Shown in pieces: positions 35,366 to 47,640 of a DNA stretch of 64,000 nt. The stretch comes from Anthoceros angustus (taxonomy: Eukaryota > Streptophyta > Anthocerotopsida > Anthocerotales > Anthocerotaceae): assembly GCA_010909165.1 (NCBI GenBank), contig MU008194.1, positions 248,001 through 312,000 of the forward strand, in the 5' to 3' direction. The position numbers and the translations under genes were made by a program. The stretch's first letter is position 1. Every line of letters begins with the position of its first letter. The notes below the pieces were generated by a model that saw only the letters and a program-made list of their open reading frames with translations, had not been told where the DNA came from and did no database searches.

Positions 35366-38300
35366 TCATCCAGCGAGTAAGTATGTGTTCCAACTCGTGC
35401 TGTAGCTTTCCCAAGAAAGACATTCAGAGAGTTTTCCCTGGTGGGAAAAATCTGGGATGGAACGAACCAGTAGCTGAGTTACATTCCATTCATTTCGAAA
35501 TAGCAAAACAGGGCGCCCCCACTGCATCACAATCAAACAGTCCCTCAGAACCTGGAGATTTTTCCGAAGGCTATAAGGCTAACAATCAGCGAATGAGAGA
35601 ATCTAACAAACACTAACCCGATCCTTCACCGTTGCACAGTTGTAGATTTTGCCAACTCTTTCGAGGGCGGGCCAACCTCCAGACACCCATCGTGCCACAC
35701 TGAATCCAATTGGCTCAAGTTGAGTCTCTACGTTGTATTCACTCAGCATGCGGTACTGTACCACCTGAAACCAGACGCATAATTTCATATCTCGGTTTCA
35801 GGGACACTATCCTTGAGGGACAGAACTGATGTAGATACCTCAAATTGGAGCTGCCCCACAGCTGCTAAAATTGGATCAGTTCTTCCAGAATCAACGGAAA
35901 ACAGTGCCTGCCGTACAACAACCAGCCAATTGTTGAGAGAGCACTCGACGTGCATCCTATAATAGCTTACCACTTAAGGAAAAGCTATGCTTAACGAAAC
36001 TAGATCTTGGTCCTGACAACGACGCACCTGTACTGCACCTTCACCGAGCAACTCATTTATCCCCTTCTGGAACTGCTTGTACTTGGACGGATTTGGGTTC
36101 CTCATGTAACAGAACAGTTCAGGAGAAAACGATGGGATTCCTGGGAAAGTCCTCCTTGGGCCAGTGTACAGCGTGTCACCAATGCAGAAGGCATTTGGAT
36201 TGTTCAATCCAATGACTGGACCAAGGGACCCAAGTCAACTGAGGCAAGGACCATCCAGCGCTAGACATGCGCAAACCATCTTAATCATTGGCAATGACGA
36301 GACGAGTACCTACCATCACCCGCAAACCCAGTTTCAACAGTAGAACGGTCTTGCGCAAACATCTTCTGTGGTCTTGTTAACGACAATACTTTGCCTGTGC
36401 GAGCAAGCTGAACTTTCATGCCTTTACTGAACTGACCTGCCAGAAACAGGAGGTCAGTATTGTCGTCAAGGGCCTCACATGTTCAAGGTACACAGTGAGA
36501 GAACAAGTCCGAACCTGAACAAACCCTCACAAAGGCGACCTTGTCTCTGTGCTTTGGGTCCATATTCGCTTGCAACTGAATCCACCAGAGGGAGAATAAC
36601 AGCTTCAGGTAATGACCATAAGCAAGAATTACAGAAGCCGAAGTCACAAGGAATGCTTCTAAAAATGATCCATGATTGCATCATCCTCCAACTCTTACAA
36701 CAGTCAGTGGGTCAGAGCCTGTAACAATTGTTGACCAAAGATATCTGCTAACATACTTGACTTGGGAGGCTCAACGAGGTGGTGTCAGCAAACACATTCA
36801 CCAGATTCTGCTAAGAAACTCGAGTTGGGCTTTTTTTTATGCTCATATTCGAGCTGCCATTGTTTCCAAAGAGAGCCCAATGACTGAAAGCATCCTAGAC
36901 TAAAACTTTTAAAGTCAGCTCTACCCTTCAAAAGATAAATGCCAGGAACAATGTTGACGAGCAACAATCAGGGTGCCCATTGGCTGATGGCCTTGAGACC
37001 TGAAACGACATCTCGCCATCATTCTATCTGCCTGCAGGGTCACTGCCTCACCATGCCTTACAGCACTCCACAGTACTGCTAGAAACCAGACAGATACAAT
37101 ACACAACAGCAGAAGATATGACTTTTGAAAATCACAAGTAGACTCTGCTGTTGAAAACAAATACTAGCAAGCATGTTGATGAGCAACCGTCAAAGCCCAT
37201 TAGGTGATGGCCTTGAGACCTGAACCAACATCTCCTCATCATGGTAATCTACCTGCAGGGTCACTGCTCCTTGCGCGTTGTAGGGCACTCTACAGTACTG
37301 CTGTAAACCAGGGAGACAGGACGCAACCTCTAAAGGTCAACACCAAGGCATCTCTATCAAAGCCATTCCACCTGAGAAGGGAACGTCCATGGCCTGTACA
37401 CTGTTGTTACCTTGAAAACAAAGCCCGTGAAGTGGGGATACTCAGGGAGGACCTCTCCCGCATCACTATGATGCTTGCCTGGTCGAACGGCACATTCAAG
37501 AAAGCTCTCCAAGAAAAGCTCAACCTGAAAACATAAGACATAAGAACCCTCCTTTAGAAAAGACAAGTCAAATACATCCAAAGGAAAATGCCCAACTCAT
37601 CCTCATTTGACTGTTGAGTAGCAGGAATCTTACCCCAAAATTGTTCATTGCACTACCAAAGAAAACTGGGGACAAATCTCCAGAATGCACAAGATTCAAG
37701 TCCAATGGTGGTGTCAGCTCCTCCAGAAGCTCAATCTCCTCCTGTGAGAATGAAACTTTCAGCACATTTCACAAAAGAAGCACGAACCAAGGCCAACCAT
37801 AGTGTATACCTGCAGTTGTTGGAATAGATCTCCTGGAATAATCTGCTCAAGGCGAGGATCACCCCATGGGATGACTTGCACTGTTGCTTCTTTCGTTCCA
37901 TGTTTCTCACCCTTATCAAAGAGATGAACTTCTTGACGAGGTCTGTGGACAACACCCATGAACCTGCATTCATTCGTGGACCAGTTATATGACCTGCCCT
38001 CACAAGACCAGCTGCTAAATGACACCAAAAGCATGCGAGCCAGCAGAGGAAGTCCTCTGCATACCTGTCACCTGATCCAATCAATGTTCATAGGATAAGT
38101 AGCAAGACCAAACTCCTTTTCAATTTGGTCTAGGAGCTCCAATGGTGCTAAACAGGACGGTCCATCTTATTCATGAAAGTAAATATTGGCAGCTTGCGCA
38201 TTCTGCAAACCTGTCAGGAGAATCAGGAATGTCCATCAGTTCAGAAACAAGATACAAGTCACAAGGAATGCTTCTAAAAATGATCCATGATTGCATCATC

Positions 38301-41098
38301 CTCCAACTCTTACAACAGTCAGTGGGTCAGAGCCTGTAACAATTGTTGACCAAAGATATCTGCTAACATCGCCGGACTTGGGAGGCTCAACGAGGTGGTG
38401 TCAGCAAACACATTCACCAGATTCTGCTAAGAAACTCGAGTTGGGCTTTTTTTTATGCTCATATTCGAGCTGCCATTGTTTCCAAAGAGAGCCCAATGAC
38501 TGAAAGCATCCTAGACTAAAACTTTTAAAGTCAGCTCTACCCTTCAAAAGATAAATGCCAGGAACAATGTTGACGAGCAACAATCAGGGTGCCCATTGGC
38601 TGATGGCCTTGAGACCTGAAACGACATCTCGCCATCATTCTATCTGCCTGCAGGGTCACTGCCCTCACCATGCCTTACAGCACTCCACAGTACTGCTAGA
38701 AACCAGACAGATACAATACACAACAGCAGAAGATATGACTTTTGAAAATCACAAGTAGACTCTGCTGTTGAAAACAAATACTGCAAGCATGTTGATGAGC
38801 AACCGTCAGCCCATTAGGTGATGGCCTTGAGACCTGAACCAACATCTCCTCATCATGGTAATCTACCTGCAGGGTCACTGCTCCTTGCGCGTTGTAGGCA
38901 CTCTACAGTACTGCTGTAAACCAGGAGACAGGACGCAACCTCTAAAGGTCAACACCAAGGCATCTCTATCAAAGCCATTCCACCTGAGAAGGGAACGTCC
39001 ATGGCCTGTACACTGTTGTTACCTTGAAAACAAAGCCCGTGAAGTGGGGATACTCAGGGAGGACCTCTCCCGCATCACTATGATGCTTGCCTGGTCGAAC
39101 GGCACATTCAAGAAAGCTCTCAAGAAAAGCTCAACCTGAAAACATAAGACATAAGAACCCTCCTTTAGAAAAGACAAGTCAAATACATCCAAAGGAAAAT
39201 GCCCAACTCATCCTCATTTGACTGTTGAGTAGCAGGAATCTTACCCCAAAATTGTTCATTGCACTACCAAAGAAAACTGGGGACAAATCTCCAGAATGCA
39301 CAAGATTCAAGTCCAATGGTGGTGTCAGCTCCTCCAGAAGCTCAATCTCCTCCTGTGAGAATGAAACTTTCAGCACATTTCACAAAAGAAGCACGAACCA
39401 AGGCCAACCATAGTGTATACCTGCAGTTGTTGGAATAGATCTCCTGGAATAATCTGCTCAAGGCGAGGATCACCCCATGGGATGACTTGCACTGTTGCTT
39501 CTTTCGTTCCATGTTTCTCACCCTTATCAAAGAGATGAACTTCTTGACGAGGTCTGTGGACAACACCCATGAACCTGCATTCATTCGTGGACCAGTTATA
39601 TGACCTGCCCTCACAAGACCAGCTGCTAAATGACACCAAAAGCATGCGAGCCAGCAGAGGAAGTCCTCTGCATACCTGTCACCTGATCCAATCGGCCAGT
39701 TCATAGGATAAGTAGCAAGACCAAACTCCTTTTCAATTTGGTCTAGGAGCTCCAATGGTGCTAAGGCAGGACGGTCCATCTTATTCATGAAAGTAAATAT
39801 TGGCAGCTTGCGCATTCTGCAAACCTGTCAGGAGAATCAGGAATGTCCATCAGTTCAGAAACAAGATACAAGTCCTGCAATTGCCCATTCTTGCTGGTAT
39901 CCCTCTCATCCAACTTACCTCAAACAGCTTCCTTGTTTGCGGCTCCAACCCTTTGCCTCCATCCACCAACATGACGGCGTTATCTGCAGCTGCAAGTGTC
40001 CTGCAAAATGCTCAAATCGGACAGAAACAATGTGGACTCTGTGAACACCACACATGGCCTACATAACATCGCCCAGTACTGAGTCAGGCGTACAAGCTCA
40101 CCTGTAAGTATCCTCTCCGAAATCCTGCAACAGTTCCATACCCAGTCTCAGAAAGATGTCATTTACCAGAGGCACTACCCTGCTTCCAGAAACGCACTCA
40201 ACGTGCGTACAGGGCTGATCCTGAGCGAGTGAACGAACCTGGTGCCCCGGAGTGTCGAGAAGCGTTATCTGATAACCCTTCGTTTCAAAAATCATCGCCG
40301 TTGACGTGATGGATATACCTACCTTAACCAAACAGAAAACAAAGAAATCAGCTTCCACATACCTGCAAGCTTCCCCGCAGCGACCACACACTGGCAACGG
40401 TGATAAACTCCACTCACCTCTCTGTTTCTCAAGCTCCATCCAATCAGAGGTTGCATGACGAGCAGACCTCCTAGCCTTCACAGCACCTGCTTCCTGAATC
40501 GCTCCGCCGTAGAGAAGCAGCTTCTCAGTCTGCTCCACACATTGTAAAAGTGAACCCGGCGAAACTCCAACGGCACCAGATTCCAGACACATCCTAAACA
40601 CTCTCAGCTTACAAGAGTTGTTTTTCCAGCATCAGGATGAGAAATGATGGCGAAGTTGCGCCTTCTGGCCACCTCCCTGGCCAGAGCTTGAGGAGAAAGC
40701 AAATCCCCGGCCTCATTGCCTTTATCTTCTCCCGAACCCGGCCGGTCGCCGTCATTCTCCAACGCCTGCACTGCTGGATCCTCCTGGTCCTCTAACTCCG
40801 TGTTGACTTGAGCCAGAGCTCCCTCCGCGTTCCTGGCGTGGTCATCGTCCCAGCTCCCTTTCGCAGCCTCCTCGTCCGGCCGCACATCCGTCACAGGAGC
40901 GGTCTCCAGAAACACGCATTTTCTCCGCCACGGCCTCCTGTCTGTCAAGTCCACCTGGAGGACTAGTCCTCCTGCAATCCTCCTCGGCAGACATGCGCCG
41001 CTGCAGCCGGCAGCCGCCTTGTATCTGCTCTCGTACAGCTTGCAAGAGGACGGAGATACCAGTACCTGCGAAGGAGCCAGCGCTCCAACGGCAGCCAT
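35366..41098 (-). CDS. prfC: Plastid-type peptide chain release factor 3 (RF3), with duplicated exons
   Basis: A translational GTPase that recycles RF1/RF2 from ribosomes in bacteria; a plastid role is inferred here. Exons on the minus strand: 41098-40613, 40529-40418, 40318-40239, 40124-40102, 40000-39919, then 6-9 (39824-39676, 39574-39421, 39352-39245, 39135-39023), then 36575-36515, 36436-36314, 36215-36028, 35907-35839, 35764-35618, 35521-35366. One exon set gives about 683 residues: a 150-residue transit-like leader plus a part matching the bacterial length of about 530. Motifs: P-loop [56 protein letters not shown] and [12 protein letters not shown]. Exons 6-9 are repeated in tandem (38210-38065, 37963-37810, 37741-37634, 37524-37411). 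Exon 6 is frame-intact only in the first set, exon 9 only in the second. Confidence 0.92.
36643..39873. repeat. Tandem duplication of 1.61 kb inside the RF3 gene
   Basis: Unit one is about 36643-38258 and unit two 38259-39873. Both start with acaaggaatgcttctaaaaa and end with cagaaacaagatacaagtc. The offset is 1611-1615. Identity is near complete. Nearly all differences are one- to three-base indels (for example gctctccaag versus gctctcaag, aatcggccag versus aatcaatg). The unit carries RF3 exons 6-9 with their introns. Confidence 0.95.
36950..37320. repeat. Older internal duplication in an RF3 intron
   Basis: Inside each 1.61-kb unit, the block starting tgttgacgagcaacaatcagggtgcc recurs about 230 bases later as tgttgatgagcaaccgtc. 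Both continue through ggccttgagacctgaa, tctgcctgcagggtcactg and cactcc/cactctacagtactgct. Copies differ by many substitutions, so this duplication is older than the near-identical 1.61-kb one. Confidence 0.75.
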
Positions 41099-41560
41099 GG
41101 TCTCACCGAGCTGCTATCACCAATGCGTCCAAGACCATAGCCAGTGCTTGCCCGAGGATAGATGGCTTCTTTTATAAAAAAAATCCTAACTAACAAATGA
41201 GCTACAGGCTTTTTGGCTCCGGCAGCGAGAACCTTTTTCGCCACCTTATGGCCATTTGAAGGACCCGCCGTCACCATGCCATGTTTCATGAAGCTAAAAC
41301 TTATTTAGAGCACGGGAGAGAGGGTAGGTACATAAAGCACTCCACGGCAAACGGTGTACATGAACGAGGTACATAACAGGTAGACGTGGAGACCTTATAA
41401 AACGAACGACATGGAAAATCTCATCTACCCCGAGAGGAAAGGAGACAACCCACGACCAGGCCAGGGGCATGCCCCGCACTAATCTACCCTATAACCCCCA
41501 ACCGCCCCCAAGATGTCACCGTCCGAGATAGGGAAGGGCCTACTTACCACTGGTGCTGCC
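41099..41560. other. RF3 upstream region
   Basis: Sequence between the RF3 start codon and the LINE relic. It should hold the RF3 promoter. No other feature is visible. Confidence 0.4.
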
Positions 41561-43600
41561 GATGCCGCGTCTCCAGCACTAGCGATCGTCCTAAAGATGG
41601 CGCTGGCCAACGCCTTTTACAGGGCGATGGAAACCCGTTGCTTGAATTATGCCACGACACTTGGAAAAGGGGAGGCCGCCCCTGCCGTTGTGGTAGGCCC
41701 TTGCGCACTCCTTGATGAAACGAGAAAAAACCTTACCCAAAGCCCCATGGGTTTTCATGGCAAGGGGGATGAAAATGTGACCTTGCTGCATGGGCCTGTA
41801 ATTGTAAGTTTTCTTAGTTGCGCTCCCTTCCGCCACCCAACCTAAAAGGTTGATGATGACATGGTCGCTAAGAGAATCTCTGATTGGGTCAGTAACAACC
41901 ACGTCCGCAACCAAGACCTCGTCTCCCCGCTTCAAGGAAAGGTCAACTCTGATAGAGACGCTATTGAGCAAAGTATATTGCCGCTCCTTGAAAGGGAAGA
42001 AACCCCTCTCCTTGGCCATCGAGAACATGACGTCGTGTGTAGCAATACGCTAACTACCCATTGGATAACGCGCTAAGTGGGCCCCAGGGTCGTCCATGGA
42101 GGCCCCACATCAGCTCACCAAAAGAAAACAGGCTAGTGGTTGGACCAGACTCAAGCAAAACCTGATCATGATAGAAAAGAAGCGATTGAAATGCACGGAT
42201 GCAAGGCGGGCTGAAGCCAGAACACCTTCCACGAGCAAGAGTGAAGGCGAGCTTTAGCGGGACGAGGAATAGATGAATCCAAAAGAAGACCCTATAGCAC
42301 CTGCCCATAATGCTTCTCCTCAAGAGAAGCCTACAACCCTTGAAGCCCGTCTGCGAGAAACGAAGAAAAAGAAGGCATGGCCTCCCTGGCCAGAGGGGGT
42401 AAGAGGTCCCTAGCCGACCTTAGGGACACTTGGATGGGGAAGCACCCCTCCTCAACTCCTGCGATGAAATTTTCCAAAATGCTGCTATCTCGAATAAGGA
42501 AGCGAGAGGACAAAATTGGAGCCGAGAGGACCCAGCTTCCTAGAAAAGCCGTTGGTGTTGAGGCCTCCATGGCCAAAACCACTGCGCTTCATGACAAGGA
42601 GGATGCTATGTCAGCAAGTCCTAGCATATTTGAAGGAACCTGGACCGATCATGTCTCCCAGAGACTGCATAACATGCTTGTCGAAATCTCCAAGTTGAGA
42701 AAGAAAAACTGAAGGGTGGGGGGTGGGGGCGACAGTGCGAATGAGGTACCTAGGGCAGCGTGCAAAGCATGAAGAGAGGATGTCGAAGGCCACCTGCAGG
42801 TCGCCCAACCTAGAGAGGTCATCGATATGCGCAAGATTCTCTTTCAAAGTAGAATCCACAAATTCCCGTATGAAGCCTGGGAGCCCGACCAGGACTCCAA
42901 GGTCCCGCAACCCCTGTGGAGAATCAATATCCCCCCGGGATACTAAAGAGGGGGCGTAATTCCGCACGGAGACCAAACCTTGCACTTCAAGATCTTGACC
43001 TTCATGCCAAGGCGGGAGAGCTCCAAGAAGAAGAGGACGAAAGCATCCTTGATTTGTCCACTGGACCAAGGATGTGGGATGAGGAGGCAATTATTGACAA
43101 GGCCTTGAAATGCGCCATAGTAAAAGGAGCTCCCCCCAAGGGATCCCCTTGTCAGGTTCCCGTTACGGAGTCAAGCACGGAGACCCCCTCCACCAAGGAG
43201 TCGTACTGATAATATAGGTTAGACGGGGAAACATAGAAAGAGCGAACAAAAGGAATAGGACTTGCCAGTTGCCCGCCCGCGTCTTTAAGCTCTTCAAAGA
43301 TAGCCGCCCTGGATACTGTGTTGAAAGCATGCTCAACATCGACCTGAAGGGCAACCCAATCCAGATGTAGTTCGAGAACCGCCTCAAATCCCAAATTCAC
43401 CGTCTCGCAGCCCACCGGGGTGGCGATGCCACATTGATGGGGGCTATGATGAGCCCGGAATCTCCCTGAGCTGGAGGGCAATGTTGTGGCTAATCGGACG
43501 TAGGAATGCCTCTCCCACGGCGATAGGGTCCACCCCCGGTATGGGCTTCTCCATATTATGGCGTCTGTTTAGAAAGGGGTTTCTCCTGTCAAAAGGGGTT
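41560..43600 (-). mobile_element. Non-LTR retrotransposon (LINE) reverse transcriptase relic
   Basis: Read on the minus strand, broken frames carry reverse transcriptase motifs in order: PISHNIALQLREI near 43470, ALQVDVEHAFNTVSRAAIFEEL at 43340-43270, FVRSFYVSPSNLYY, a frame change at GSPWGSSF, then FFLELSRLGMKVKILKCKVWSP near 43000. The segment that should hold the catalytic F/YADD reads ASSSHILGP, so the aspartates are lost. Downstream frames (42582-42331 and 42028-41591, with NYRPMQQGHIFIPLAMKTHG) look like the carboxyl part of the same polyprotein. This RT type is common in mosses, ferns and algae. The element is dead and 5'-truncated. Confidence 0.75.
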
Positions 43601-44440
43601 TTGGAAAAAATCCCAACCCTATTTCGCCGGAAACTAAAGTTGGTTTGGTTTTTGTTGGTTTTTGTAGGTGTTCATCCATCGGTTTCGGGCATTCGGCCGG
43701 CACCACTTCTGTCGAGTCATTTACCCCTTTTAACTCGAGTTCATGGCGATTTAGTCGGTGTGATGAAGGCCGATGACCTCATTGTTCCATAATTCGTCAT
43801 GTAGTTTCTATATTTTGTGTGGTTTTGTATGTTTTGTATACCGGGGGCCTAGGCAGCATAAGTGCGGCGCCTAAACAACGCTATGTGCAAACTTGTGCAT
43901 GCACTGCAAAGAGCGAAAAATGATCTTCTAATGGGAAGCATGTCCTTTTGGCGGTCGGAGGATGTGGAACTCCAGAGCAAAATAACAAGTAGCGACATCG
44001 GCGGAGGTTCACTAGACCACTTTATATACCTATCCTATGCCTAATGCGACGAAGAACACCCTATCCCTTTTTATTCTTTGGTGTTTAGTCTCTTTTTGGC
44101 GGTGACCTAGTAGGGTTATCATCAAACATGCCGGGGCCGGTGGGTGAACAAGTGCATGCACGAGGCAGGGGCTCGGTGCGCGCACCAAGCAAGGGGCACA
44201 GGTGGCATGCGCAAGGAGGGCCTCAGCGCAGGGGCAAGGATGCCCAAGGTGCAGCACAGGGGCAAGGGGCAGATGTGCCTCTGGTGCCACCGAGGGGCAA
44301 GGAGGCCCAGTGTGCACACAAGTGCATGCACCCAAGGTCAAGAAGGGCACAGGGAGCATGAACCCAAATGGTTCATGCCTCCTAGTGCCAAAATACTCCG
44401 TCATGTGGCCACCACATCATTAAGGAAATGGGTTCCTATC
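43600..44440. other. No recognisable gene; purine-rich word repeats
   Basis: 44,150-44,340 is rich in repeated words such as ggcaaggggc, gtgcatgcac and gaggcccag. Frames on both strands are low-complexity translations of these. The rest holds nothing I can support. Confidence 0.45.
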
Positions 44441-44965
44441 ACTTGCAGTAGGACATCCGTCTTGGGTTATGATGTTCTCGTCACGAGGACGATTTGAGTC
44501 CGTTCTTGTCGCCCAGCCTCTACCCACACAGTGCGATGTCGGGTGCCACCGGATGTACCTCCTTTGTGTGTGTCTTGTCGTGGTGTATGGGTCCAACAAA
44601 GTCAATACCCCACTTTTCGAAAGGTGCGGTGCCAATATCGGTACTAGCGACCCTTTGTGTCGTCGGGGTTGGCTTTCGATCCGGCGGCAGCATCACACTT
44701 CTTCTGGGGTGGGTGTCCCCATACATTGTTGGCCACAGTTATCCGCTTCCAAAATCTTTTTGGTGGTGACACATCTTCGCGTAGTGTCCTCCCCAATCCA
44801 TTGCATTCCACGGCGGCTCCCTAGGCGGAGGTGGCGTCAGACGGAGGTGTGTTTGGGTATACCTCTTCACTCCCACTTGTTGATCATTTTGGAAAGTGAT
44901 GCTCCAACAACGGATCATCTCCGGTCCTTGTAGGATGGAGTCGGGTGAAAAGCCGAGATGCATTG
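44440..44965 (-). mobile_element. Ty3/gypsy integrase fragment, decayed
   Basis: The minus strand carries FEKWGIDFVGPIHHD (about 44,640-44,590), the well-known start of the gypsy-type integrase catalytic core. Upstream there is a His/Cys-rich segment (HYAKMCHHQKDF) in the place of the zinc-binding part. Downstream, in another frame, is a trace of the REHHNPRRMSYC region, matching the usual ENIITRFGCP. Frames are broken by stops and shifts. No complete catalytic triad can be read. Confidence 0.65.
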
Positions 44966-45833
44966 CGTTGTGCGTTCGCCCCGCTCCTCGCGGTATATAT
45001 ATTGGCGTGCGGTGAGAAACCAGTCCTCACCGGTGCGTTATATTCCTCTTCTTCATCTTCACGCTCTGCAATTGGAGAAGGGGTTGTGGAGCGTAACTCG
45101 AGAGATGTCGTCCTCCTCTAAGGATGCGAACCCCGCCGGAGAGACTCCCTAGGCGCTTTGCGGCAAGCAAGGCGGCTAGGACCGCCTCCTCTGCGCAAGG
45201 GACCCGGCCGACCTGCTGCGGGAAGCTCGAGCCGACCAAGCAGGGCGCCCTCACGCTGTGCGGCAGTCTTGAGGACTAGCGAGGCCATAATCGGGAGGAC
45301 ATGGGAGGTCCTCCATTGCGCTTAGCTTCCAATTTCTCCCACGCGTGCCCCTCCTGCGCAAAGAGGGGCTCGGGGCCTGACACGTGGGCTGAGGCTATGT
45401 CTGACGGAGGGAGGTGAGGCCCTCACGGCCTCGAATTTCCCTCGGTAACCACGATAAGGATGTGAAGATTGTGAGCCTAGGCAGCGTACAGCGGGCTCTC
45501 CTGATCGATGCAAGCATCTTGCAGTCGGTCATGAAGCGGATCGAGTGCGTGGTCTGACCTGTTCACAGTCATGTGTTGTAAGCCGCCATGAAGTGACTGG
45601 TTTTGCTTCATCTCACTCCTACTCCCACTCGCTCTAAAGCTATCTAATTGCTTTGTGTCTTGACTGCGAGGATCATCTTGAGGATTGAGGAGGATCTTTC
45701 CTCCTGAAGATGACATGTGCGGTGAGGACTCCGATGCTCTGAGGCCTCCAGGCGGTCCCTCCGACTCGGAGAATCCAAAGGAAGAGTCCTCAGGGCGGCG
45801 AATCAGGTGGGATTAGGTAGCAGGGCATGTAGG
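44966..45833. other. No recognisable gene
   Basis: Mixed sequence between two retroelement fragments. Small frames on both strands (such as 45716-45477 minus) have no family signature. It is probably more element debris. Confidence 0.4.
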
Positions 45834-46061
45834 CTAGTTGGGGTTAGATAGGAAAGTTCCGGACTCTCCTAACCCCGGACCTCGAACATGCTTCTCGTGC
45901 GCTCTTTTGAAAGAGCTTTCGTTAATATCTGCGGGGTTTTCTTGTGTAGGCACATACTCCAGTTGTATTCCAGCTTGCGTTTGGGATCTTGTGTTTGAGC
46001 TCGGAAGTGAGATCAAGATTCGGAAGTGAGATGAGGAGTCAAAGTGTGAGCTCCTCTTCAC
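45834..46061 (-). mobile_element. Ty1/copia RNase H end fragment
   Basis: The minus-strand frame reads GIQLEYVPTQENPADI followed by ESSFKRAHEKHVRGPG. This matches the end of copia-type polyproteins, where the sequence before the 3' LTR is typically of the form I-x-L-x-Y-V-x-T-x-E-N-x-A-D-I followed by a Thr-Lys-Ala-Leu segment. Here that following part is altered. It is an isolated fragment without the rest of the pol gene. Confidence 0.65.
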
Positions 46062-46770
46062 TCGAAGGTCACGGAGGATCCTTCAACCTTAGCGACTAAG
46101 GATCTAAATACTCCTATGTGTTTTCGGTGGAATCACCTCAATCGCCATTACACTAATGACATTTAGTCACGCATACAGTCCTTCAACCTCTTCCGGATCT
46201 GCGGTGACATTTCAACATTTCAACATGCCTCTACATTTCGGATGTTCGACTAACCATGCTTCGTGAAATCCCTCTGTAGATTGGTTTTTTTCAGCATTAC
46301 TATACTATGTAGATTATCGGCAAGTGAAGGCCTATCGAAACTCTATACCTATTGCGTCTATTAGAAATTAGCTCGGTAGCGACTCTTGGCGCTTTGGATT
46401 CCATTTCATTAGGCGACTTTGTCGCTAATATGCAAGAACTACGCATATCATTGTATTACAAATCTTTATATGTAAGCCCAATCAGTGTCCTAGTGTATGT
46501 CCATTGGAATTGCGGTGCAATCCAAAGGAAGTACACTAGGATTCCTAGATTCGCAGTTGCTATAAAATTTTCAACCGGTATACTCACGGCCTAGGTTGAA
46601 CTCACTACTCCGCCCATGGAGTAGCGAGATTATATACATGTCTGACAGCCCTTGATGAGTCGGCCAATTTTACCCCTGATCTACCTAACATGCATATATA
46701 GCCCTACATGCAATATCTAGAAAAGCGAATTCCCATGGTTCAAGGAAGTTGCCTTCCTCGGCCCTCGAAA
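46062..46770. other. No recognisable gene
   Basis: Intergenic sequence between the copia fragment and the 70-bp tandem repeat. No frame or repeat stands out. Confidence 0.4.
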
Positions 46771-47030
46771 TAGGTTTCTATCTACATGCTACTTTTCCCA
46801 AGGACCAAGGAACATCCTTCCGAAACCCCAAGACCAAGGACTAGGTTTCTATCTACATACCATTTTCCCAAGGACCAAGGAACATCCTTGACCCAAGACC
46901 AAGGACTCGAAATAGGCTTCTATCTACTTGCTACTTTTCCCAAGGACCAAGGAACATCATTCAAACCCCAAGACCAAGGACTTGAGTCTTTTCCAAACCC
47001 CAAAGACCAAGGACTTGAGTCCTACCTATT
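46770..47030. repeat. Tandem repeat, unit about 70 bp, three to four copies
   Basis: Units start with ttctatctacatgctacttttcccaag-like words at about 46,776, 46,846 and 46,916, and contain aaggaccaaggaacatcctt and ccccaagaccaaggact. A shortened fourth unit follows to about 47,030. The array gives a meaningless 83-codon frame with repeated phrases. Confidence 0.85.
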
Positions 47031-47640
47031 TGAATAGATAGGACTACGGACTCGGTAGCGGACTTGAGCGGCCACCGCTTCTCGGTGTGACCACACCAAG
47101 TAGTCCTCCCATCACCACTTCCTAGGACTCCCCTCTTGTGCGTGGGAAACTAGGCGAGGTAAGAGGAGCTCTTGCTCACACATTCGTGCAAGGAGTCCGT
47201 GAGGTCCTCGGGTTAAACAACATGTTCAAGCCACTTGTTGGATGAGAAGCTTGTTTCTTTGAATATGCAGTGGGTCATTGTGCTTCTCCTTCCAAGTCGA
47301 GCTCTCCAAAGCTGAGCACAGGAGGTGTCGGATTGGATATGGGAGTCGTGACACGTAACCATCGACGTTATGTGAGTAGGAAAGCTTCGAGGCCGTTGGA
47401 GCTCTGTAAAATCTAGCGTAGATAGACTATTCTATTCCTCGATCCATTATATGTCGCTAAAACTTTGTGCGAGATAAGAAGGACATGGTTGTGGGATGAC
47501 GCGTTCATGATCTCACATCAAACTTGGGTACGAGTCAATCACATACTTGGGGAACCATATCTTGCGGATGTATGTATCCGGAGGTAGGCTACGGAGGGTG
47601 GGCAAACCAAATCCCTTCATGTGGTTTTCAATAATCTCAC
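47031..47640. other. No recognisable gene
   Basis: Ordinary-composition sequence without long frames between the minisatellite and the PPR relic. No feature supported. Confidence 0.4.

Noticed and set aside
37204-37536. Plus-strand 110-codon frame opposite RF3 exon 9
   Set aside because: Antisense shadow of an RF3 exon. It recurs in the second unit only because the unit is duplicated.
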